Shown here: positions 1 to 11,000 of the stretch, piece by piece | How positions within the stretch are numbered: the first letter of the stretch is position 1 | Layout of the letters: each line of letters opens with the position of its first letter | Position numbers and translations under genes: made by a program | Notes under the pieces: generated by a model | Database searches by the model: none | What the model saw: only the letters and a program-made list of their open reading frames with translations | Told to the model about the DNA's origin: nothing | Source: Calcarisporiella thermophila CBS 279.70 | Lineage: Eukaryota > Calcarisporiellomycota | Assembly (NCBI RefSeq): GCF_041956535.1 | Contig: NW_027192218.1 | Coordinates: 201,728 to 265,727, forward strand | Direction: 5' to 3' | Length of the DNA stretch: 64,000 nucleotides

Positions 1-3000
1 GAATTAGGGCGATTGTATCTCAAGGCCGTCGAATCTCTTTCTCACAGCTCTGCCACATGGAGGGTACAGCCATATTACATCTAAGCTTCGCTGTGAAACA
101 GGACCAGGTGAGCTCGAAGCATTATTTAGGGTGTTCTCTTGGTAGCCGCTAATTTACTCTTTACCCAACTTTATCTAGGCTTTGGGAGCAGATTATATCA
201 AATTTATGAAAGCTGGGGGACGAGACTCTCGCATCACTCCCTTTAATGTGGCGTGCTTACTCTCCATAGCTCGAATTCACCGATTTGAAAGCACGGTATT
301 TTAATAAATTCGCAGGGATTCGCGGCTCTTCTAATAACACTGTTGTATCACTCCTCTCCAGATAATGGATTTCCTCAAGGGCTCAGTCGTTAATGCGTTC
401 AAAGATCAAGAACGACTAGAAAAGTCCCAATGGATAGCAGGTTATATTATGGTTATAATTCAACTCCAACATTATTTTAATATCTTGCCTTCACCATTGA
501 ACTAAACAGAACTCTCTGGTTTCAAGCCGGTGCAAATCTGGCCCATCTTTCACAACGTCATTCGGCGGACGGTTTTTGGCTGGGATCAAACAATACAGAG
601 CTTAGTTCGGCTAGGATTTTTGGTGATAGATTATGCGGCTGCCGCAGACAGATGGGGAAAATGTAACAGAGTGCTTCCTTTGAGGGAGTCTAAGGGTACT
701 GATGGGCACTAATACATTCTGCTTGAAGTTCGAAAGGGTCCTCCAGTTACACCTAATGAGCATACTTGTGTCATTGGCGTGCGCATTTTATTAGAAACTT
801 TCAAGGTATGTCCTCTCGATTGGTGCCTTATAGAGGGATCAAATTTATTGTATTAATTATACTTGTTGCTTATAGCTCCATAGCTCTGTTCGGATGGAGG
901 TGCTTGATCAATGCATAGCTAGAATTATGACCAAATCCAACAGCGCATATTACTTTGTCGAGCTTTTATCCTCGCTAACCAAGGATTGTCCACAGTTGCT
1001 CTTAGAATATCTCCCTCGAGTACGATAAACACCTGTCTGCACCTTGCTTGATTCTCACGAATGATTGTTTTTAGATCCGAGAAACATTGGACTATCTCTG
1101 TTTTATGTCCCTTCCTATCGCGGAGCACCTTATGAAAGCGGTGCAGCCCCTAATATATCTGAGCGCATCTCTTCGTGATGGGTTGCTACTAGTGCTTCGT
1201 AAAGGAATGTTTTCCAAGTAAGCACTGTTAATTTATAAACCAATCTGTGGAGCACAAAGCTTAACCTAGGGTTTTAGGGAGCTCGATGGCCGCCTCATTG
1301 CCCTTAGCGGATTCCTTGAGATGCTTAGACCACCTCAGTATATGAAAGATGCTGCCGAACGGCCCTCAACCTCCACCCAATTAAATCAAGACCTGGATGC
1401 AACAACTCAACATGATATAGAGGCACTGTGGATAGAGATTTTGGGTAGATATCTGTATTATTTGGTGCAATTTGAGCAGCATAGTAAGGTTGATTAATAG
1501 GCATGCTTCGACGGTGTTTCAGTCAACAGTCTGAAGTGCGTGTCATGCTTTATCGCGGTCTGGATCGTTTGATAGACATCAATCCTGAGTTGAATATCAT
1601 GATATTTGAGATCCTTTACCAACAAGTTAGACCTAGCTATATACTTACTTAACATGGCTAATACTAATTAGCTACATTAGTTCCAGAAATTCTACGTGCA
1701 AGATCTTAATATATCCACGCCATTCCGTTTTGAAGAGTGCGTCAATAGCGACACAGCTGGAGGAGTGCCCAAAATGACTGAACCTATTCACCATCTTCTC
1801 TCCTGTCTTTGCAAAACAGTTCGCAGTTTGTCTACACACGATCTAGGTAGATAGACTCTAATATCCTCACCAATATGCATGTAGATATTAACTTGTAGAT
1901 GTCTAGATGTGCGGCACCTTGCTGAATGCCGCAGTTTACTTGTTACTCTAGCCCAGAGGTTTGTTCGAGCAGACGTTGAGGACTATGAGCTCGATAAATC
2001 CGCCGAGTTTAATGCAGGAATTCGAAACAACATCTATGCAGACATGCTCCTAGGATGTTATGAAGTAATGGTGAAATTATGAAATGGTTCGGAGCTGCTT
2101 CTTATTTCTATTGAGCACTTAGGTCATGATGGAGCATATATCGGTGGCAGAAGAAGAGGGTGTGAATGTGCCGGAAATCATTGGCAAGCTCATGAAGCGA
2201 TACAAAACTCTTATCGAAGTTATCAAGGAAAAGACGCATCAATCTCGAAGTAACCAATATCATTAACTCTTAAAAAATGATGGCCACCGCCTATTTTTGT
2301 TTTCATTTTTATTTTTATTTAGCTCGGAGGCAGTATGGCAGTGCGTCAGATATATCGATACTTCATCTCCGTGATACTGCCAAAATTTGTCATTCCGTTT
2401 TCACGGAATCCAAGTCAAGAGATTCTCTGGGCTCTAACGTGGACTACGTTCGATACTTGACATCTATATCGTTGACCCAGTTGAGCGAAGTAGGTGCAAT
2501 GTTGTGGGTTTCCAGCGTTCTATCTCATATATCTCTTGTCAACCCGTAGCTTATACACCATCTGGATGAGCCAAGTATGGACCTCTATGAGAGCTCCCTG
2601 CAACTTGCGCACATCTATGCAATCGAGTTTATCGGCAAAAACCATCTAGATGATCTGATACACCAGCAGGCAAACGACAAGAAAAAGGACAAGGTAACCC
2701 GCATTTTCTTTTTTCTGACACCGGTGAACCAAGCTCTAAGAAACTATTATCGATAGAATAAATCGATATTATCTGGCTTCATCGACTGCTTTACTGTAGC
2801 GCTCCAGGCCGTGATCACCAATTGGGAGGGGAGGCTGTGCGACTTCCTTACAAGAACATTGCCAAAAGATCCAAATGAAGAAAGCGATGACGGTGAAGAC
2901 CTATGCGGGCGGATAGGAGCCCACCTGAACGCATACCAGGTACATTTACAAAGTTTATACAGCCTCATGCTAAGGCTAATCAATCTTTATCTCATATAGC

Positions 3001-4450
3001 AACTCGTTATTCAGTACATAAGCGATAAAATCCCTCTTCATCGCGAGGCAATTGGAATAGTACGCGCAATGCAACATCTCTATAATATACTCTATCGCCA
3101 ATATGGTGAGAGTAACGCACAGGCCAAGAGATTTACACAGTGGCTCGTACTGCTCTGCAAGGAACATACCATTGACGAACAGTCGCTCATTAAGGCCTTA
3201 CTCTCGCTTCTTCTCACCATTAGCAAAAATAACTCGAATTATGATTGCATTAATGAGATAGCCCTCGATGTACTTGCGCTTCTCGGCGATGTACAGTCGC
3301 CCATAATGGATGATATGGAAGAGGAAGAGCCCGAGACCGAGTTCAGTATCGTCACGTTGCGAACTGCTTTGCCAATGGCTGCCCAACTCTTAGTATTTTT
3401 GGAGGAAAACTACGAGGAGTTGGAGTGGTGTTGCAATTATCTTAGGATCTCTTTACAGGCTATACTAAGTAGGTGAAATTTTGGGTATCTTTGCTCGTCG
3501 CGTGGCGGGAGGTGTGCTTAATATTTTATTCGTATTCTAGAGGATAACCCCAGCAATAATATCCCCTCTGAAATTGAGGGCTTCTCTGCTGAAATTTGTC
3601 GACGCCTGCGAGCATTGATGCTGATTCATGTCACCCTGGAACGCACTAATTTGCAAGGAATGGCCGCAGAGAATGTAATTCGTTCATTAAGATCAACACA
3701 CAAAGCATTGCACGCATTGGTAAAATTTGTAAGGTCTAATCAATCTTCAGGTGATAATGTGGGATGCTAACGTTGAATATGCACGATAGAAACTATTAGA
3801 GGGGAAAAAATTTGAGCAGCAGGAATTTGCCGATGTCATTGCACTTGCTGGAGGAGACTTGTCTAAGCACATGTATGAGGCTATGGGAGTGTATGGGCAG
3901 CGGAATGAGGAGGGTCTCGCTGGTGGAGGGAAAAAGTCGGGGAAAAAAGGAGGATCTGGGGCGAATTTAAAGCTGAAGGTAAACACGGCTAAAGCTCATT
4001 AAATATAATATAAGAAGGCTAAGGGTTTTTTTTTATTATATAGGCGAAGGCTAAACGGGAGGGGAAATTGTATCCGGATTTAGTATTTCGTGTGGAGATG
4101 TTCGAGAAAAGTCTGATTGATCTTTCGAAGAAAACAGGGGTAGGGCCTCATCTTTGCGTTTGCGGTCCCGACGAGGGAAATGTCTAACCACCTCTCGGTA
4201 ATACTAGGTGAATTATATGAAATATCTGAAGCGTTCGACAGCACGAGACTTCAGGATATTGACCGAGCATCTCGTCAATGAAGATAAAGAGGGGGAGGAA
4301 GATGCGGAAGAAGGAGAGACACAGAATGCAAAGAGAAGAGCGCAAACTCGGGCGGAGTCAGAGCCTGGTGATTATGAGCAGGAGGAGGAGGAGGATGGAG
4401 AGGAAGAAGGTGAGAGTCTTATTCGAAGAAAGCGAACACGCCAAATGTAA
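1..4450 (+). CDS. FANCI: FANCI homolog (Fanconi anemia ID2 clamp), 5' end cut off by window edge
   Basis: FANCI pairs with FANCD2 to form the ID2 clamp that is loaded on DNA at interstrand crosslinks in the nucleus. The window opens inside an exon with a frame reading EGTAILHLSFAVKQDQ, matching the family's EGT-ILH--FA-RQDQ block. Further collinear matches follow: LLSIARI, LGFLVID, ILLETFK, ELDKSAEF-GIRNNI, VTLRTALP, and near the end DLVFRVEMFEKSLIDLSKK and MKYLKRSTARDF. An acidic and basic tail (about residues 40-80 from the end) precedes the TAA at 4448-4450. About 12 short introns are present. The in-frame TAA at 710 lies inside a 66-nt intron (663-728). The N-terminal quarter is outside the window. 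The position of the human monoubiquitinated lysine reads Arg (codon 2023-2025). Identity is very likely; individual splice sites less so. Confidence 0.93.
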
Positions 4451-4727
4451 AACTTTCTGTATAAAGAAGAGCTTTTCCATCTTTCCACCTGAAAAACTGC
4501 CAATATATGAAACATCTAGTTTATCTACTGTATGTCGGTTGATAGCAACAAAGGAAATGAAAGTTGAATCGGATTCAGGAAATAGGGGTGGAGATCTAAG
4601 CATCTAAAATCCTTAACTAGTGGGAGATGAAATATAGGCAAAATGATATAAATAGTCTAATGAGATATATCCAGAAGTGAGGGATTGTCACAAAAGTTTT
4701 GTGTGATAAAAAGGGGGGGAAATAAGC

Positions 4728-6560
4728 TTAAAATATCAAAGCAACGCTGAGAGTCAATCCAACTGCCCAGCCCATGGTGTTCCTTGACGCTGAACTTGGT
4801 CGCGGGGGCCCACTCTTTCCACCACAGTCCAGCTGGCACTTGAACGCGAGTGACGACTGATCGTGCATGATGGTATCAGACGGGCATTGCTGGAAGATGT
4901 TTGGCCTAACAATGCAGTGCGACAATTTCGGCGGGGCAGAAACAGGCGGGAAGGCGCCGTTCAGCTGGTTGTATTCTACAGCCAGGTACTCAAGGTTCTG
5001 AAGCTGTGTTATCTCGGTTGGCAGTGGACCAGTTAGTTTATTGTGGGCAAGGGAGAGGCGTTTGAGAGCAGTCATCTTGCCGATGGACGGGGGAATGACA
5101 TCGGTGAATTTGTTGTGAGCAATATCGCTATAGATTGTGGCACAGGTTGAATGGAGACTCCAACAGGCAACATCACAAAAGATTACTTACAAATCCTCAA
5201 CGGTAACCATGTTGCCAACCAAAGGTGAAATCGTTCCGTTCAATTCGTTGTGGTTGAGGATAACCTAGACGGGGAAATTATAAGAACTCCTTCATTCTAC
5301 TTAGACGAATGGTTCATATAGTTACTTTGACCAACGAAGTCGAATTGTAAAGAGTGTCGGGGAGGGGGCCAGACAACTTATTCGCCTTTAGTTTACTATG
5401 GTTCGTACTAGAGGTTAAAAAGAGACCGCACCGGGTGCAATAGGCAGAATAATACTCACAGCAACTGTAGGCTATTTAAACGACCAATTTCCTGAGGAAT
5501 AGAACCAGATAGGCCATTTTCATCCAATTCGAGATTCTGAAGGCTGTGAAGATTGCCGATACTTGGGGGGATAGGACCGGTAAGGTTATTCTTCGAGAGG
5601 TATCTATTCGCAAAAAAAAAAAAGATTGCTCGTGATGGCACTTATTAAGTATAGCTATAGACCAATAACTCACAGTAGTTGCAGATTAATCAGCTGGCCG
5701 ATCTCTTGGGGAATAGGACCAGCAAACCCGTTTCCTTCTAATTTGAGACTTAGGAGGTTCGTAAGTTTTCCGATTGTCCCTGGGATAGGACCAGCGAGGG
5801 TGTTATTGGAGAGGTCGAGCCGCTTTAGCTGGGCCAAATTCATCCATGAGCCAGGGATGCCTCCAGTGAATTTGTTGTTGCTTATATGGAGATTCTCCAG
5901 CAGAGGAAGGGTGCCGAGAACCTCAGGAAGAGGGCCCACCAAGTTGTTTTGGTCAACATTGAGGTATTTCAGGGTTTTTATATTTCCTATTTCAGCAGGG
6001 ATGTTGCCAGTCAGCTTGTTAATACTCAGATCCAGATGGACGAGGTTGGGCAATCGTCCGATGATGGCGGGGAATGGCCCTACTAGATTGTTGCCCTGCA
6101 GATTCAGTTGAGTGATACCGCCTACTCCGCTGCATTGAATACGCGCCCATGTACAGCATGACATCATATCCTGGCTATCCCATCCCGTCTTTTCCGCCCA
6201 ATGCTCTCCACCAGTCTGCTTGAACAATTCGCTGAGTACTGCGCAAGATGCACGCAAGGTATCAGCGTGCTCCTGGTTGAGGGTTGCATTTTCCGGGAGA
6301 CCGGGCACATTCGAGATTTTGGGGGGTGCGCTGGATGCCTCGGGAGGGGAAGGATCAGTTGTAGTCGGGCCTTCCGTCGGGGCTGGGACATCAGGGGCTT
6401 CTTGAGAGGGGGTGGTGGGCGAAGAAGGGATGTTCTCTCCTTCTGATGGTTGCGAATCGGGGCCCTCCTCCGGAGGACTCTCCTCTTGAGCCCTCACCGT
6501 GAGGAGCATCAGGAGAAGGGCGAGTAGGAAGAGCGCGGATAAGGAATGTTTAGAGGCCAT
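4728..6560 (-). CDS. Secreted GPI-anchored leucine-rich-repeat protein
   Basis: Predicted 524-residue cell-surface protein. Exons are complement 5674-6560, 5460-5603, 5326-5395, 5191-5264 and 4728-5127, summing to 525 codons. It has an N-terminal signal peptide (MASKHSLSALFLLALLLML), then a Pro/Ser/Glu-rich stretch to about residue 95. Next comes a cysteine-capped LRR N-cap (CCTWARIQC) like that of plant LRR proteins. About eleven 24-residue repeats of the form LxxLxLxxNxLxGxIPxxIGxL follow. A short Cys pair (CQLDC) and a hydrophobic tail without a basic end (GWAVGLTLSVALIF) suggest GPI anchoring. No kinase or other effector domain is present, so the likely role is binding or wall structure; the ligand is unknown. 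Three of the four introns cut in phase 2 at the same point of a repeat. It is divergent from the gene at 8025. Confidence 0.9.
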
Positions 6561-6844
6561 TACTTGTGTTCAACAGATGGGAAATTAGGGGAGGTGAGGA
6601 GGGGCTCTTCCTTTGCTTTTCGATTCTAGTCGAGGGAAGGAATGACGAGAGTAGCGAACTATATTGAATTGAGATGACACTAAAAAAAGAACCACTCTGT
6701 ACGACAAACTTCCGGAACGGCTTAATTCAACTAATGAACGTACAAAGCAGAAATATAAATCCCATTAAGTGCGACGAAACCAATTGTTCAAATCGATCTA
6801 ATGCGCTATGACAAATATGGGCTCTCCCATCATCTCATTAATCC

Positions 6845-7422
6845 TCATTTTACGATCCTAAAAGAAGGCTTCCAATTTTCCTGGCGTCGCCCTTCTCGAT
6901 CCGCCTCATTACTTGAATCTAGTGTGAATCGACTGCAATAGGAAACACAAATCCGATTTCCTTTTTGTCTCATTGCAGAAAAAATGTGAATCAAATATAG
7001 TAAAGCCGCTTGGCCTTCTGAGTCGGGAGTTAGCTTACTTTGATATGGACCCAGCTTAAATTAGTAAGTACTTGCGTCGAACTTGCAAGTCTGAGCAAAC
7101 ACAAAAACACATTTTCAATGCTGGCGGAAGCATCAAATATTGTTTTTCTACCCGTGGGTATATCGTGCAGCCCTGATAGTTTCACGATCTGCTGCAAGCT
7201 TCCAATACTCGCAGCTCTACTCAACTCCCTCACCGCGGTGACATCGAAATTATAGACCGCGGTGCTTGGAATACTTGGAGTCTTTTCGCGTATCAGTTGA
7301 CACCCCTATTTTCATTTTGGATTGAGGCCAGCGCTAAGCTTAAGGATATGGAAAGTGGATTAGAAACAATATTGAGGAAACAAGGAAAAAAAATTTCCTC
7401 CGCGCCTATTTGTTACATCCAT
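6845..7422 (-). CDS. Candidate small four-exon gene, 87 residues, unknown function
   Basis: I propose exons complement 7417-7422, 7152-7305, 7040-7055 and 6845-6932, totalling 264 nt, exactly 88 codons. The ATG lies in a strong context (CACCATGG). All introns are GT..AG (111, 96 and 107 nt), and the second has a TACTAAT branch site just before its acceptor. The product starts MDGCQLIREKTPSIPS, continues with a helical part (VRELSRAASIGSLQQIVKL) and ends with a charged tail (NEADREGRRQENWKPSFRI). I do not recognise a family. Some splice choices are uncertain, and an overlapping plus-strand frame is also open, so this may be wrong. Confidence 0.35.
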
Positions 7423-7627
7423 GGTGAAGCCTGTGGAAAAAAAAAAAGTACAAGAAGGTTGAGGGCAGGTTTACCTGATGTCAGTGACTATCTCCAAAGA
7501 GTACTAGCGCATTAAAGGATTTTCTGTCGTCGAAAACTTTTTACTGAAGTATTTGAATAGCTGCTCTTCTCTCCAAATCGCTCCATTTTCCAAGAATTGA
7601 CGACACACACACCGATTTCTCCCTCGC

Positions 7628-7648
7628 GCCGTGATATTTATTCACGGC
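7628..7648. repeat. Small inverted repeat in the OGT leader
   Basis: Two perfect 7-bp arms (GCCGTGA / TCACGGC) flank a 7-nt AT loop, just upstream of the probable leader intron of OGT. It could form a hairpin in the 5' leader RNA, but it is short enough to be chance. Confidence 0.35.
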
Positions 7649-7672
7649 CTCCGTCTTTTCTTAAGTTGCTAG

Positions 7673-8020
7673 GTAAGTTAAGCTAAGAGATGTAACTTCT
7701 CATGGTTGCATGGAACACAAGGCTTTGTCTTCACCCTTCCTATATGCTTCTCTGTTTGCTTCTCTCTTGATTTCCTCCCTAAGGGGACCTGGAGTTGCCA
7801 AAAGCATTTATATCTAAAATTTTCTCTTATCATAGATTAGCAATTAACGTAGTCATCAGTAGCTGTGTGATCAAATGTTTTCCTAAAACAACATCTCTTG
7901 GTCGTCACTGTCGCCAATTTTCTTATATTCTACTCTATTCTCCTTGTAAGTCCCTATGTTTTTTGCATGTTTTAATTACTCGACACTCATCATTTTGTTA
8001 AACCTTCTCACTTTTGATAG
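7673..8020 (+). other. Probable 5' UTR intron of OGT (348 nt)
   Basis: A consensus donor (AG|GTAAGT at 7671-7678) and a T-rich acceptor (TTTTGATAG, ending at 8020) lie 4 nt upstream of the chosen OGT start ATG at 8025. The intervening sequence would be several times longer than the coding introns in this window. An internal GTAAGT near 7946 means it might be two introns. Confidence 0.5.
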
Positions 8021-8024
8021 CAAT

Positions 8025-11000
8025 ATGGTATTCCAACATCAACATATATATAAACTGCCCGCGCGCATTTACTTCGACAATAATAAAACACCCCCGCGGG
8101 ACAGCAATGCTCTCCTTTCTTCTTCAACCCATTTCAATGAACAAAGACATTCTCAGATTAGCCAGCGCAACCCATCTGCTTCGCCTCTAAAATCTCTCTC
8201 CACCACATCACCCCGCGCTAGGAGTGGCTCACGCTCGTCATATGGCTCATGGACCCCTTTGCCCGACCGCCAGTCCTCCCAGAATTGGTCAACTTCCTCA
8301 CATTCTACTACCGCATACCGAGAGAACGCTTATTCTGGTCGCTCCGACTCCTCGACCTATCCCTCGATGAACGACACCAAAGGGTTTGTCGCGTTGAGCG
8401 CACAGGATAATCACCGCCGATTATCCACTTCGAACTCTGCCTACCCCTATACAACAGATAACTATTCAATAGAGCATTCCCACTCCGCACGACAGTTGCA
8501 ACTCGATAGGTCGGGCCCCGGTTTCCTTTCTACTTGCGGTGCTCAAAACGGACTAACAGCTGGGGAGGGCCAGGAGCTCTTGCTCGAGCAACCATTCTGC
8601 TCTGAAAATAACTCAAATAATGGTGGATACGGGCAGGATGGCCAAATCCATAAGTTTAATAATGTCCAATACCGGCAATACCATAGTACGCAGGCACAGT
8701 CACAATCTGCAGTCTACCGCCCCTCTCACCCGTTGGTATATGCCTCCCAATATGTACAGCCTGGGCATACGCCCTCCATGACTTCGACCTTCTACTCCTC
8801 CTCATCCTCCGAGTTTTACAGTGGGGCATCTCACTCGGCTTATAATGGTAGCGTGGACGCTTTGTTGGTAGCACAAGGACTATCAAACAAGTATCAGCCG
8901 CATAGCACCCTTTCCGTCTATGGGACCCGGCAGTCTGCTTCCCAAATCGATAACCATTCCAGCAGAAATGGAGTTTATGATGTACAATCGTCAGTGCTGG
9001 ACCGCCATAACCATACAATATCCTCTCTATTAGATCAGGCTGCTCCTACCGTTGGCACTAATCAACAAAATGATGCCGTCTTGTTCGACACCAATCTTCC
9101 ACCCCAGTTGCATTTTCTCTCCTCGCTCATGCATTTACACGGCTACCAGCAGCAAACCCAACAACAGGCACAGCAACAGCTGCCTCCTATGATGGTACCA
9201 CCTCCATCCCCAAATATGCTTAGCTACTATTATCAATCAAACCACCAGGATCGTTACAATCAAAAACAGTATCCGCAACCCTTTGTAGGCGATTATACCC
9301 ATGGCGCTTCGGTACTTCAGGAGCAGTATTTACCGGCGATCCAACAATACCAAGGGAGCTTCCTGTTAGGACACCAGCATCTAGCTCAGCAACAGCAATC
9401 ACATCAGCAGCAGCAAAAGCAACAGCAACCTCAACCCCCCTACATACACCAGCAGAAATCTCGTCAGAACTTGGCATCCCAGTCAATTCTTGGATATCAC
9501 AATCAACCTCCTATAAACCATGTGAATGGTGTAGTAAACTTTGGCAACGGCAGTTCAGGCCAAAGAGCTTCCACCCAAAATTTGCTCTATGATTATTCTG
9601 CCGCGTTGGATCTTGTGGCCAGCGCCTATCCAAGCGGTGTGTCAAATGCTATCGTGCCTGCACATTTGATAGACCCACGGAAAGAGGAATGGAGAGGTAA
9701 ATCAATTTCATTCTATCATCTATTGTAGCTCTCTACTAACATTTTCATGTAGACAACATTCTCCACTACACCCACAGAATCTATAGCCAAAATCCGCTTG
9801 ACCCTAGCTTGATGCCAATGCTACAGGAACTGCACAGCTATCACCCACAACACCTACCAACATTGCTCCTTCTTGCATGTGTCTATTACTGTCACCAAGA
9901 CTATCAAAAATCGCTCTACTATAACCAACTCATCCTATCTATTGATCCCAATTATGTCGAAGCGATGAGCAATATTGGAACCACGCTGCGTCGAATGGGG
10001 CGATCAGCCGAAGCAGAGGAATGGTGGTGGCGCGCAGTTCGACTACGCCCTACATACTGGGATGCCTTTGAAAATCTCATTGGGGTACTCTGCCTTGCAT
10101 CGCAGGAGGATGACGGTGCCAACAAGGGGGATAAGCGGACCGAAAAGAAGTCGACACGTCCTCGCTACAAGGAGGCGCTTGAGCTGTGTAATTTTGTAGA
10201 GCAACATGCTCTCGCCTCGTTTTCTAGATCCACTGTGGGCACTCAGTCGCTTGGTGGATGTGCAACTAGCTGGCCCGCGCAGAACATTACTCGCTTCTTG
10301 AATCTATTCCACACCAAAGGCAATATTCGCTGTGCACTGAGTGATATGGCTGGTGCCAGAGCCGAGTACGAGAAAGGGCTAGAGTTTGCGTTCGGAGGGA
10401 GATCACTGCTCGAGGTTGTCGCATTAACCGCTTGGATGAACAATAAGCCATCATTTGCATCGCATCGCAACACAAAGGACTTGGATACCGACAATATTCC
10501 GCTTGTATTGCTATCACCAGAACAGGCGCTCCATGTGATTTCCTCAATTTTCACTGAATCAGGGGGCGTGCTCCCTGGCTTGGCGCCACTGAATCGGGCA
10601 GTATCTGTTGGGTCGTCGGAAAGCTCTCTCCTACAGCAGGGTAATCAAATGGCTGCCAATATGCTGCTTACTTTGGCAAAACTTTTTCAAGATGCAATGG
10701 CTGGCACCGGCGCTAACATCGGCTTGAGCCAACCTCCCACTATGGCCATGCTCTTACCACTCTACTATCTCTCTCTTTCTCTTCATCCTTCACCTTCGAC
10801 TTGTAATAATCTTGGCATTCTGCTTGCTACTATCACGGCACCTATTCCAAGTGGACAGGCCTCGCAGCAACCAATCACAGGCTCGTCGCTTGCAATGAAA
10901 TACTACACCTATGGATTACAGCTCGATCCAAAGCACCCGCACTTGTATACCAATCTTGGGTCCTTGCTTAAGGATATGGGCCATCTTGCGGAGGCAGTGC

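Larger units (their letters stand above)
6561..8024. promoter_or_regulatory. Divergent intergenic region between the LRR gene and OGT
   Basis: This 1.46-kb region lies between two divergent start codons. It holds the candidate small gene at 6845-7422 and, nearer OGT, the leader region with a probable 5' UTR intron. No clear TATA box or known operator is recognisable. The rest shows nothing I can name. Confidence 0.5.

Noticed and set aside
710-712. In-frame stop in the FANCI reading frame
   Set aside because: It lies in a 66-nt intron (663-728) with GT..AG ends and a CTAAT branch site; splicing restores the conserved frame, so the gene is not broken here.
7297-7515. Plus-strand frame with helical-looking product upstream of OGT
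   Set aside because: Starts without ATG and overlaps the better-supported minus-strand spliced model; cannot be excluded but not called.
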